A stretch of 64,000 nt of DNA, taken from NCBI GenBank assembly GCA_905221605.1, contig CAJNDS010002224.1:583523-647522 (forward strand). Direction: 5' to 3'. The notes under the pieces are model-generated. The model saw nothing but the letters and a program-made list of their open reading frames with translations, did no database searches and was not told the DNA's origin. Origin of the DNA: Symbiodinium natans (Eukaryota > Sar > Dinophyceae > Suessiales > Symbiodiniaceae). Positions 31,283 through 41,358 of this stretch are shown piece after piece; within the stretch, counting starts at the first letter, position 1; every line of letters begins with the position of its first letter. A program made the translations under genes and the position numbers.

Positions 31283-32260
31283 CAAGGTTTTAGAGTTTCG
31301 GGTCTAGGGGCTGAGGGTGTAAGGTTTCCGGGCGGGTTTTGACCTTCCCCTGGTGCTAAACTCCGTATGAAGCCAAGGCTTTCAAACCACGGTATACCGG
31401 CTCATCTGTTCCTCCCCTAAGCCATCCTAAACTCTAAGCCATAAACCCTGAACCCATAAGCCCTAAACCCCAAAGTCTAAACGGTTCTAAACCCTAAACT
31501 CTACATCCCCTTGTCTCTTGGGGACGGCGAAGGGTGTAGGGATTTAGGGGTTTAAAGGGTTAGGGCTTAGGGGTTTAAGATGGTTTGAGGGGTGCATGGG
31601 GTTTAGGGGCTTAGGGTTTAGGGCTCAGGGTTCAAAGGTTTCAAGGGTTTAGGGGTTGAAAAGGTTAAGGTTTTGGGGGGCTTCAATGATTTGACGGGTT
31701 AGGGGTTTTCAGGGTTAGGGTTTAGGTGCTTTAAGGTGTAGGGTTTGCGGTTTAAGGGGTTTGGGCTTTCAGAGGTAAGGGTTTTAAGGGTTTAAGAAGG
31801 GTTTCCTACATCAAAGGCATTTCATTACAGGTGCTGAGGTTCATACTAGGTCAGTAACCCAAAAAATAGAGAAGGTGCCCTTTGTCGCTTAGTGGACTTG
31901 AGACGGAAACCCGGCTGTAAAAAGCAAAACATACAGAAAAACCAAAAACCAACTCCAAAAGCCCTAAACCCTAAACCCTAAACCCTAAATCCTAAACCCT
32001 GAACCCTCGAAACCCACAACCACCCCACCCACCCCGATAGCAGACTTGAGAATCCGGCAGGACGACGCTCTCACCGCGACCTCTCGGGGCTGTATGAGAG
32101 GGGTTTAGGGTCTTGGGACCCTAAAGCCCTAACCAAACCACACCCTAAACCCTAAACCCGAACCCCAAACCACACCCGAATCCCTAAACCCTAAACCACA
32201 CCCTAACCCTAAACCCTCGATTGGGGGGTGGTTTATGTAGAATCTTCAAGGGGTATAAGG

Positions 32261-32357
32261 GGCTTACCATATTTTCATAAGGGCGCCCTTTTCTGGGTTG
32301 GCTACTGTATAAGGGAACCCATAACCTATAACAAGGGTAAAGGGCACCACTGGGTTA
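32261..32357. mobile_element. Palindromic element family F, copy 3
   Basis: GGCTTACCATATTTTCATAA and GGGTTGGCTACTGTATAAGG, then GTAAAGGGCACCACTGGGTT. The left end has lost the GTAGCCCAG part. Confidence 0.75.
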
Positions 32358-32469
32358 CCAAGGGGGGTAGTCTTTGTATTTACGTTGGCTCCCAGGGAAC
32401 CCCACCAGCCCGACAAGGAAACCCGAGGCTGAAAGCCCGAAACCCTAAACTCTAGACCCGGCTTGGGGC

Positions 32470-32566
32470 TTCGGATGTAAGGTTTAGAGTTTGGGGTTTA
32501 GGGTTTAGGGTTTAGGGTTTGGGGTTTAGGGTTTGGGGTTGGGACCCTAAACCCCAAACCCTAAGC
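32470..32566. repeat. Head-to-head telomeric junction
   Basis: A G-strand tract ending GGTTTGGGGTTGGGA is joined without spacer to CCCTAAACCCCAAACCCTAA at about 32543/32544. This is a near-palindromic, fusion-like join. Confidence 0.8.
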
Positions 32567-32619
32567 AGGAAACATCCCAACTGCCAGGCTACTGCCTCGA
32601 CTTGTACCTAAGCCCTCAG

Positions 32620-32773
32620 GAACCCTAAACCCTAAACCCTAAGGAACCCTAGGCAGCCCTAAGGAACCCTAAGGAACCCTAAATCCTAAACCCTAAGGAA
32701 CCCTAAGGAACCCTACGGAACCCTAAACCCTAAACCCTAAACCCTAAACCCTAAACCCTAAACCCTAAACCCA
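32620..32773 (-). repeat. CCCTAAGGAA variant array plus CCCTAAA tract
   Basis: Decamer units CCCTAAGGAA are mixed with CCCTAAA and end in eight clean CCCTAAA units. Confidence 0.9.
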
Positions 32774-32849
32774 AGTTTGGGGGTTTACGGTTTTAGTGGG
32801 CTTCGGGCGTCTCCCCGCCTCGCTCCCGGTACAGCCGCTCCAACTCCAA

Positions 32850-33025
32850 GAGCCTTAGGCTGGTGGGGTTTAGGGTTTAGGGTTTAGGGTTTAGGTTTAG
32901 GATTTAGGGTTTAGGGTTTAGGGTTTAGGGTTTAGGGTTTAGGGTTTAGGGTTTAGGGTTTAGGGTTTGGGGATGGCTGGGCTTTGGATTTTTTGGCGGA
33001 ACTTGAGATCATCTTGAAACTTAAG
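32850..33025. repeat. Occupied target site of a telomeric insertion
   Basis: CTTAGGCTGGTGGG, then about fourteen TTTAGGG units, then GGCTGGGCTTTGGATTTTTT and GCGGAACTTGAGATCATC. Removing the tract and one copy of GGCTGG gives the sequence found uninterrupted at 33097-33146. Confidence 0.85.
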
Positions 33026-33096
33026 TCTTAGGGTTTAGGGTTTAGAGGGCTTATGGTTTAGGATAGTTGCATGGTCCCTTGGCCCTTGAATGGGTT

Positions 33097-33146
33097 GCTT
33101 AGGCTGGTGGGCTTTGGGGTTGTTTTTGCGGAATTTGAGATCATCT
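33097..33146. repeat. Empty (uninterrupted) copy of the same target
   Basis: GCTTAGGCTGGTGGGCTTTG is followed by GGGTTGTTTTTGCGGAATTTG and AGATCATC, with no telomeric repeat at the position where the copy at 32850 has one. Confidence 0.85.
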
Positions 33147-35580
33147 GCGGTTTCTCCGAAGAGAGGGGTGCCCTTTTCTTTTTTTTTTGGGGGGGGGTTC
33201 CTTCAAAAGGATTATATAGTATGTTATTGGGGTATATAAGGGGTACCCATAGGGGTACCCATATTTTCGGAAGTCACCATCTTGAACTAGCCCCGAAATC
33301 CTATGCCCTATAACTCTTCCTCCTTCAGACCTGAAGCCCCTAGCCCCATCCCTACTGGGACACAAACCAGGTTTTGGTAAATGCCTAAAGATTCAGGGAA
33401 TTTACTGCAAGAGCCTGGAGGGTGCAGGGCTTAGGCCCTCGCCTTCAGCTTTGTGCAGAGCTTGTGCTTCTGCATTCTTTCTGGGTTGGAGCCTTAACAT
33501 CCTCTGATTATCAAAACATTTCCAAAAATAAGACCTGCTTCTGCTTGCTGAGAGGTCATACCCAAAGACTCTGTGCGCGAACCGCCTGCTCCGAGCACCC
33601 CCACTCCTCCTCTTCCGTCCAGGAGGCGAAGTAAGACATACCTCTGCACACCCTAAACCCTAAACCCTAAACCCTAAACCCTAAACCCTAAACTGGACAG
33701 ACAGAGGATGAGATTTCAGGTCGAGTCCTCTGTAGAGAAGGCAGGTTTTAAGGGGCACTTGGGGGCACTCGGCTTCATACAAGGCTTACATAACGGGTAG
33801 AATGGAAGACTGTCTTAAGGGAAATTTGGAGTACCCCCAAAAACCGTTCATCCCACTCAACACATATCATGAAGGGCCACGTAACATACTTGCTGCAGTT
33901 AAGGGACTCGTAAGCTCAGTTATATAGCACATGTACCCAATGTAGGGCCCTTAAGACAGGGCGGCACAGGAAGCCCCCCCCCCCGCCCCTCCCCCCCACC
34001 CCCCCCCAACCAATATGCCAGAACAACACAAACAAGATCTTTTATTTTGCCTTCCCACCAGAAGTTGAGGGTGGGTTTAGTTTTAGGGTCCATGAGGTCC
34101 CGGAAAATATGAAGCTTTTGAGGGGGACTACGCCCCAACCTCTCAAGAACTGCCCGGAGCACCGAAGGAGGCGTAAAGCACCAGTGGCCCAATGATCGTT
34201 GCTGAGAGGAGCGAAACGGCCGTCTCGACACCTGCGCGCTGCTAAAGTCTGTCTTAATGAGCCGAGGGGGTAAACTACCGGAACCTGAAAACATACGCAC
34301 ATTCAAAATAGTGAGATATATAAATACACATATACATATGCATGTATATATATATATATATGTATAAAGACATCCATTATCCCCAAAAATATTGCTCTAA
34401 CAGTCAGATACACCGCCAAAGAGTACGAGTCTAACGAGTCTAGCTCAATGGCCACTGCAGGGCTCCTAAAACCCTAAACCCTAAACCCTAAACACTAAAC
34501 CCTAAACCCTAAACTTAGTGTTCGGAGCCCCTGGCTTCCCTGTCTCAGAATTCTGTCCATGCACACCCCAGACCCTTGCAACCCTCGGACCTAAACCCTA
34601 AACCCCAAATCCCTAACCCCTAAACCCCTAAACCTCCTAGCCCTAAGACCCTCAACCCTAACCCCTAAACAGTCCCACTTGGAGGTCGATGTTTTGGGAA
34701 GCCGGCCACATCTCAGAGAATGCGAGAGACTCCTGCTGCTGCTCATAGTCAGGGCACTGGATTCCCGATTACACGCCCTGCGCTCCTCTACAGGCCCTGA
34801 TTCCACAAGAGAACGCCATGTAGGGATTATGCCCCTAAACCCTAAACTTGAAACCCTAAACCTGAACCCTAAACCCTAAACCCTAAACCCTAAACCCTAA
34901 ACCCTAAACCCTAAACCGGCAGGGGGGGGGGGGGGTTCTCAACCCAATACAAGCAGAGGAGAGCCAACCAAGTCCCAGGCTGGGCTCCGCTCGCAGGTGG
35001 CTGCAGTAGAACGCCTGGCATAACCCTAAACCCTAAACCCTAAACCCTAAACCCTAGACCCTAAACCCTAAACCCTCAACCCTAAACCCTAAACCCGCAT
35101 ATCTCATGTGGCTCAGATCGACGAGTTCGACTCCGGGTTGAGATACTTGCTTAGGGTTTAGGGTTTAGGGTTGAGGGTTTAGGGTTAGGGTTCAGGGTTT
35201 AGGGTATCGGGTTTAGGCCTACCAAGAGCAAACCCCGGAAGAAAGGGGGTTACCTTTTTTGGTTTCAAGGGGCTGATAAGGAAACCTAGACCACATTTTC
35301 GGGAAGTGACCACATGAGGGTTCAGAGTTTAAGGGTTAATTAGAGCTTAGGACTTAGGATTTAAGATTTATAGGGTTCGGGGTTTGAGGACCCTAAGCCC
35401 TAAACCCCATGTAGGGTTGAAGGACCAGATCGTGTTGAAGGCTTCAAGTGCTTGCCTGGGTACCTTGTACTCTCCGTTATATTATATAGCCCGCGAAGGA
35501 ATTCCATGAGGACCCTGAACCCTAAACCCGAAACCTCCTCCCTCATTCCCTAACTCCCTACTCAAAAACAGCAAGCTATA
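33147..35580. other. Mixed region, no recognised gene
   Basis: T-run into G-run at 33180-33197, element-like GGGGTACCCATAGGGGTACC at 33240-33260, telomeric runs at 33650-33692, 34470-34515, 34857-34916 and 35022-35098 (the last with GCATA at both edges), C-runs near 33976-34010, TA run at 34338-34362. Unassigned open frames lie at 33422-33634 (plus) and 34042-34306 (minus). A G-to-C strand telomeric junction occurs near 35390. Confidence 0.5.
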
Positions 35581-35589
35581 GGGTCTACG

Positions 35590-35890
35590 ACGGAAGTATC
35601 GACGGGCACGTGGCCCAAATATTTGCGCCGCATGATTCCGAAAGCTGCCTCAAAATCTGGCTGTCGGAAAGCTGGTGAAAAACCCTGCAAAGTCGTTGTT
35701 GTAGATCTGGAAGGCCAATTCGACACCATCAGATCTAGCTAGCACAGACGTGTGCACCTCCAACAAGAAGGCTCAAGTAGATCTCGGAAGGGCTCAGCCA
35801 CATCCCCGTCGGACGAATTCGCTTTTGATTCTGGCCAACATGTTGTACACATCCCCCATGCGTTGGAGTCGAAAAGGCAGCTAGCTGGAA
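35590..35890 (-). pseudogene. Possible reverse-transcriptase-like fragment
   Basis: The minus-strand frame contains MGDVYNMLARIKSEFVRRG and, after a break, ARSDGVELAFQIYNNDFAGF continuing FTSFPTARF before a stop. The DFAGFF block could be motif A of a reverse transcriptase (Asp, four residues, aromatic), but no YxDD motif is visible. Frames are broken. This is a weak call; an unrelated decayed gene is equally possible. Confidence 0.25.
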
Positions 35891-36856
35891 AAGAAAAACT
35901 AAGCCCACTGCCCCCCCCCCCCCAAAAAAAAAAAATAAATACATAAATAAATAAATAAATATATATAAGAAAAAGGTCATAATCCCTACATTGCCCGTCT
36001 AAAGAAGACTGTCTTTGTTTTTGAGAGGTTTAGGGGTTAATTTGAAGTTGACTTGGCTGCACTTAGCAGGGTAGTTGTGAATTAATGTTTTGGCTGCCTT
36101 ATTAAGAAACCAAATAACCCCAAACAGGTTAAGGATCTAAAGTTACAGTGGAGCACCACAAAGCTGACTTGGGGTTTAGGGTTTAGGGATACCGAATTTA
36201 GGATTTAGGGGCGACATTGGGCTTCGGGGTTCTGGGTCAATTTGTAGTTGACTTGGTGTTTAGGGCCAGTTTAGGGAGTTTAGGGTTCAGGGAGAACGGG
36301 TTTAGGGTTTAGGGGGCGACTTTGGCTTAAGGTTTAGGGTTTAGGCTTTAGGATTTAGGGTTTCGGGACTTTGGAGCAATTTGGAGCTAACTTGAAGTCA
36401 GGGTCAGGGTTTGAGGATGGTTTCGAGTTTACGTGAGTTGGAAGCTAGCTTGGGGTTTAGGGCTTAGAGATCATGTCGGGTGTTTTGGGGTTTGGGGCCA
36501 AGTTTAGGGTTAGTTTAGGGTTGCGGGGTTTTGGGTTGATACCATTTAATGGCTGAGGGCTCCAGGGAAGAATCTCCGATCTCTGCAGGGTTTAGGGTTC
36601 AGGGTTCGGGGTTTAGGGTTGAGGGTTTAGGGTTCAGGGTTTCGACTGAATTCTCAGGCCTACTTGCAGCAGGAGTTTCATTATGGTCTCTTCCGGGCTT
36701 CCGAAGAAGATTGCTGACATGTAATTCGAAGTACCCCGCTAGACCCTAAACCCCAAACCCTAAACCCCAAACCCTAAACCCGAAACCCTAAACCCAACAA
36801 CGCATCTTGCGCAGTACCGCGATCCCAGGAGCCTGGGCCCCTGCAACCCCCCAACC

Positions 36857-36965
36857 CGGTTTAGGGTTTAGGGTTTAGGGTTTAGGGCTTAGGGTTTAGA
36901 GTTTAGGGTTTGGGGTTTGGGGTTTGGGGTTCAGGGTTTAGGGTTTAGCCCTTAACCCTAAACTT
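36857..36965. repeat. Telomeric tract with head-to-head junction
   Basis: TTTAGGG/TTTGGGG units end GGGTTTAGGGTTTAG and meet CCCTTAACCCTAAAC at about 36948. Confidence 0.75.
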
Positions 36966-37302
36966 TCTGCACGCACTTGCAAGGCAACGCCAACACCAGT
37001 CGGCGTGGCGTGGCTTGACCTCAGAAGTGAATGGATCTAAAGGTCAGACAGAGACTTGCAGGGTCTAGGGCTTTTGGGTTTAGGATGTAGGGTTTAGTAG
37101 GGTTTCGGGCTTAGGGTTAGGGTTTAGGATTTAGCCAGAAAAGGCTCAGTCAAGTAGTACGGGGCTTTTGCAGGGGCTTCGTGGGTTCCGTGTCTGTTCT
37201 GATCCCTACACCATAATTTATGGTTAACCTAAACCCTAAACCCTAAACTCTGTAAACCCTCGAGGCTAACCGGCTAGCCCTTCTTCCCTGGACCCCAAGA
37301 GG

Positions 37303-37405
37303 AACCCTAAACCCTAAACCCTAAACCCTAAACCCTAAACCCTAAACCCTAAACCCTAAACCCTAAACCCTAAACCCTAAACCCTAAACCCTAAACCCTA
37401 AACCC
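37303..37405 (-). repeat. Telomere-like tract, CCCTAAA
   Basis: About fourteen clean units. Confidence 0.97.
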
Positions 37406-38311
37406 CAACCGTTTGAACTCCCTACCCTCGTGGAGTGCAATTGTACTCATGGACAAACCTCCGGAATGCACCAGCCTTGTGCCCTCAACCCTAAACCGTA
37501 GATCTTAAAGTAAGACCCATGCGACCTACAGGGCTTAGCCCTAAAGCCTACACCCTGAACCGCAAACCTTCAAGTAAGACCCCATACGACCCGAAACCCT
37601 AAACCTAAACCCTGAAGTTTAGGGTTAAACCACAGGGTTCAGGGTTTAGGTTTTAAGGTTTAGGGCTTAGGGTTTAGGGTTTAGGGTCAAGCCATGGCAC
37701 AGCTTCACATACTCTGAAAAGCTCTGAACACAATCGAACCTTAAAAACTGCGTCGACCCTTCTCCCCCTTCCCCCTTTGAAAGTATATGAAGCAGGGTTC
37801 ATGTTACTGCTTTTGGTGAGTGTATATAAGGTTCCTTTTTAATATTGGTGAGTGTATACCTTTGTGTCCTTTTGGGGGTACAAGAAATATATACCCTGCT
37901 TTATATGGGGTTTCCGGAAAAAGGGGGGGGGGGGGCAATCTATGGGGGTTCCTATAAGAAGGATTGTAGTATATAAGGGGTACCCCTATTTCGGGAAATA
38001 CGCAAATTTTACAACATCCTTACTTCATCGTATCTCCCTTGTTAGGGTCCTAGTTTTATGGTTACTTTCATGTCCTGAGAAGACTTGGTCGCCGCAAGGG
38101 AAAGAGGAAGTACAGTGAAGGTTCCAGAAAGAACCTCCAGCCGTCTTAAACCCCTAAACCCTAAGCCCTAAGCCCGAAGCCCTAAACCCTAAACCCTAAA
38201 CCCTAAACCAGGCACCGGGCTTTCCCAAATGCGCGGCGTCCAAGCCCAAGGAGGTGACCTGACGTGGAGCCGAGGTGTTCGGTTCGGGGCTTCGGCTGAG
38301 TGGTCAAGGGA

Positions 38312-38471
38312 GGGACCCCTAGAAGAGACCCTTAATCTTATTCCCCTACATAACCCCTATATGTGTGTGTATATATATATATATCTTATATGATCCCGAT
38401 AAGTAGCCCCAAAGAACCCCTAAATAACCCCTAAGGTCCCTTGTAAGCGCCCCGCCTTTAGTCCCCTGAGA
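38312..38471. mobile_element. Element family L, uninterrupted copy
   Basis: GGGACCCCTAGAAGAGACCC, a TA microsatellite in the middle (38366-38384), then CCCTAAGGTCCCTTGTAAGC and CCTTTAGTCCCCTGAG. Reversed relative to the copy at 30917. Confidence 0.65.
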
Positions 38472-38797
38472 TTGTTGGATTTCAGTGTCTATGCCTAAGA
38501 GAAAGCTCAGGGCTTATAATAGGGGGTACTGAACATCCCAACTCTAAGCCCTAAGCCCTAAGCCCTAAGCCCTAAGCCCTAAACCCTAAACCCTAAACCC
38601 TAAACCCTAAACCCTAAGCCCTAAACGAACCCGCCTCACTAACAAAAAAACACCCCCAACCGAATCCCCCAGTCTTGGCTTGCCACTGTCGGGGCATCCT
38701 CCAAGGTAATGTCGTGTTTCGGTTTCAGGGTTCAGGGTTCAGGGTTCAGGGTTTAGGGTTTAGGGTTTAGGGATTAGGGTTTAGGGTTTAGGGCTAC

Positions 38798-38901
38798 TAT
38801 AGGGGCCTTAATGATTAGAAATAGGGTTTTGGGGGGATAGTATAGTACCATTCTATAGGGACCATAAGGGAATGCTATTAGTAGTTCTTCCGACCCCTAT
38901 A
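38798..38901. mobile_element. Palindromic element family C, copy 2
   Basis: TATAGGGGCCTTAATGATTA at the left, GGTTTTGGGGGGATAGTATA inside, and AGTTCTTCCGACCCCTATA at the right. It lies directly after a telomeric tract. Confidence 0.85.
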
Positions 38902-39015
38902 TTCGAGGGTTTAAGCTGGGTCAGCTGGGAGCTCAGGGAAAGTACTCTTGATTAAAAGCTGAATCTCCGACTCCCAATTCCTAGGAACCGGAAACTTCAG
39001 TAATTTAGGGACGAC

Positions 39016-39135
39016 CTGGAGGTTCAGGGGTACTTATAACCCCAAGTATAACTGTACTTATAAGCCCCCTAAGTCCCCTAAGTAGGTTATAAGTAGACTT
39101 TTAATTGTGGTTATAAGTACCCATGAACCTCCAAG
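39016..39135. mobile_element. Palindromic element family A, copy 3 (complete)
   Basis: CTGGAGGTTCAGGGGTACTT at the left and AAGTACCCATGAACCTCCAAG-type right end are inverted over about 25 bases. The arms carry ACTTATAAGCCCCCTAAG and its inverse. Confidence 0.85.
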
Positions 39136-39529
39136 CAGCGCCAAAAATGTACAGGACGTAAGGGGGTCTTGGGTGCAGGGTTTAAAGGATGTAGGACCCT
39201 AACCTAGACCTTAAAAACCGAATCACCCCTGAACTGTTCCTGGGTTAGCCTTTGTCTACTGCTTGGATATACTCCATGAAACTTGGAGGCTGTCACAAAC
39301 GAACCTGTCTTCCTGTGGACATTTGCGTGGGAAACACAACAAAATGTCTGTGGGCTACCTGGGCTCTATAAAGCTTAAACATTAAGACTAAACCCTAAAC
39401 CCTAAACCCTAAACCCTAAACCCTTTCTTCCAGATCGACCTGCAGGGAAGGTTTTGGCATCTTGAGGTGCAGGTCAACTCCAAGCCCTGAACTCTGGCCA
39501 GTTGTCTAAATTAGGGTCCCTGTTTGGGT

Positions 39530-39702
39530 TAAGGGTTTAGGGTCTAGGGTTTAGGGTTTAGGGTTTAGGGTTTAGGGTTTAGGGTTCAGGGTTTAGGGTT
39601 TAGGGTTTAGGGTTTAGGGTTTAGGGTTTAGGGTCTAGGGTTTAGGGTTTAGGGTTTAGGGTTTAGGGTTTAGGGTCTAGGGTCTAGGGTTTAGGGTTTA
39701 GG
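39530..39702 (+). repeat. Telomere-like tract, TTTAGGG with TCTAGGG variants
   Basis: About twenty-four units, among them scattered TCTAGGG. Confidence 0.97.
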
Positions 39703-40103
39703 AAGAAGAGGGCCGCCTTAAAAAACTGGACCCCAAGAAGGGACCATATTTTAGAGAACTGACCCTAGGGTTGTAGGGTTTGGTGCTTAGGAGAATTGAG
39801 CACATGAACCGTTGAACCCTAGACCCAACCCTGTATACTCTAAAACCTGAAAACTGAAAACCCCAAGACTTACCCAGTCCTTGCACCAGTCTTCTGTCCC
39901 TGGGCCCAGCAAGGATTGACATCTGGGGAGGGTAGTGGGAGTTTACATCAAAGGGATGGGCCCGGGATGTGCCGCGTACCTCAAGCAAAGGCTCGCTCCT
40001 CAAAGCACTCCCAATACCTACTTCCAACATAACCATGGAATTCAAAGGATAAACTTTCGTCATTCCCGCTAGAAGGAAAGGTTAAGCATCAGGCAACGGT
40101 CAA

Positions 40104-40931
40104 CTATTGGCTAAGAAGCTGGCCACGCCTATTCCACTTGAATGGAATTGGCTGCTTAAGAAAGCCGGGAGAATCTGAGACGGACTCGAGCTGCAGACCG
40201 AGCTTATAGGGTTTAGGCTCTACGGGCTAGGGGTTTAGAACCTCGGGCTTCGGAGGGTTTCAGGATTTAGGGTGTGGGCTTCGGATTTAGGAAACATAGC
40301 TGCGCTCAAATAAATTGGCACTATTCCCCAGCAAAAGAGCTTACAAGGGTAGTCATAGTTTCCCAGCGATCCGGCAATCAAGAGGTCACCTGATTTGTCA
40401 CAGATCATGCTGGTGCCCGCCAGTTCAATCTAGGAAGCACACATGCCCAGACAAACTCCTGCAAGGCTTGTAGTACATGAACACCTCAACCCTCAACCCT
40501 AAATCCCGAATGCCCCATACACCTCATAACTCTAAACCCTCAACCCTAAACCCTAAATCCCGAATGCCCCATACACCTCACAACTCTAAACCCTCGACAC
40601 GACCCTCCAAGTAGACCCCTCTCTCTGAGCCAGGCGCGCGTGCGTAAAAGCAGCCACATCCTGGGGCAACTCGCCGATTGTAGGGCTTATGGGGCACCTG
40701 GAGATTAATGAAGAATGAGGAACCCTAAACCCTAAACCCTAAAGCCTAAACCCTAAACCAACTGAAGTTCAGCTCTAGGAGGAGTGGGTATACCTGTGCC
40801 CCGAAGTCAACTATATCGGAAAGACCTTGAAGACTAAGTTAAACCCTAAGCAAACCCTGTTTTGAGGCACTTAGGCACATTGCGTATCCCACAGCCTTAC
40901 GTACAAGTAGCATGTTGGCACTTCACATGTT
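40104..40931 (-). CDS. Five-exon gene end, phase-consistent, unrecognised
   Basis: Minus-strand exons: 40901-40931 (acceptor TTGGACCCAG, donor GTAAGG), 40792-40834 (donor GTATAC), 40617-40697 (acceptor TTAATCTCCAG, donor GTCTAC), 40345-40429 (acceptor TGCTTCCTAG, donor GTAAGC) and 40104-40174 (acceptor CGTCTCAG, TAG stop). All four joins keep one frame. Readable pieces are HVKCQHATC, LQGLSDIVDFGAQ, VPHKPYNRRVAPGCGCFYAR, IELAGTSMICDKSGDLLIAG and SPGFLKQPIPFKWNRRGQLL. The pattern 'MICDKSGDLLIAGSLGNYD' is reminiscent of a beta-propeller strand, but no family is firmly recognised. Introns of 60-270 bases contain telomeric repeats (40718-40760, 40490-40600). The start of the gene lies beyond 40931 and was not found. 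Confidence 0.5.
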
Positions 40932-41092
40932 CTGGGTCCAAATCGTTGACACGCCAAAAACCCTCAAGCCCCGACGCAGAAAACCCAAAACACCCAAAGC
41001 CCGAAATCCCCAGACCCAGAAACTCAAAGACAGAAAAAACAACCCCCATCAAAAGAACCAAAAACTCTAAAATCCCTATATAAAGCCTGCAA

Positions 41093-41093
<1 letters not shown>

Positions 41094-41130
<37 letters not shown>
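41094..41130 (+). repeat. A-run of 37 bases
   Basis: Uninterrupted A37 after a lysine-rich, A-rich stretch (40960-41090). It could be a retroposed poly(A) tail or, on the minus strand, a pyrimidine tract ending TTGTTGCAG. No flanking duplication was found. Confidence 0.9.
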
Positions 41131-41133
<3 letters not shown>

Positions 41134-41358
41134 GCTTGCAGCCGAAGGGGCTGCTGCCCAATGCCGGCTCCCGCTGCGAGTCCCAACCTGCAGAGGTGTT
41201 TAATATATATATATATATATATGCTCACCCCCCCCCCAATGGACCCACCGCGGATGGCAGCCGAGTCCTAGCCAGATCAAGGCAAAAAACAACAAAACAA
41301 GAAACTAACAAAAACCAACAAACCAAAAAAATCCAAAAAACCAAAAAAACAAAAACAC

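Larger units (their letters stand above)
31283..32867. other. Degenerate repeats, no gene seen
   Basis: G-rich degenerate heptamers with extra T or A (31500-31800), CCCTAAA runs at 31964-32010 and 32130-32220, element F at 32261-32357 and the tracts described at 32470 and 32620. Confidence 0.6.
35900..40095. other. Degenerate and clean telomeric repeats, several elements, no gene
   Basis: C-run plus A-run at 35909-35934, G-rich degenerate heptamers 36170-36650, tracts at 36857-36953, 37303-37405, 38725-38790, 39388-39425 and 39530-39702. Elements at 38312-38471, 38798-38901 and 39016-39135. Block of CCCTAAG units at 38540-38580. A G-run element (37853-38010) shares GGTACCCATATTTCGG-like ends with 33200-33280. 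A minus-strand frame at 39698-40063 is unassigned. Confidence 0.55.
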
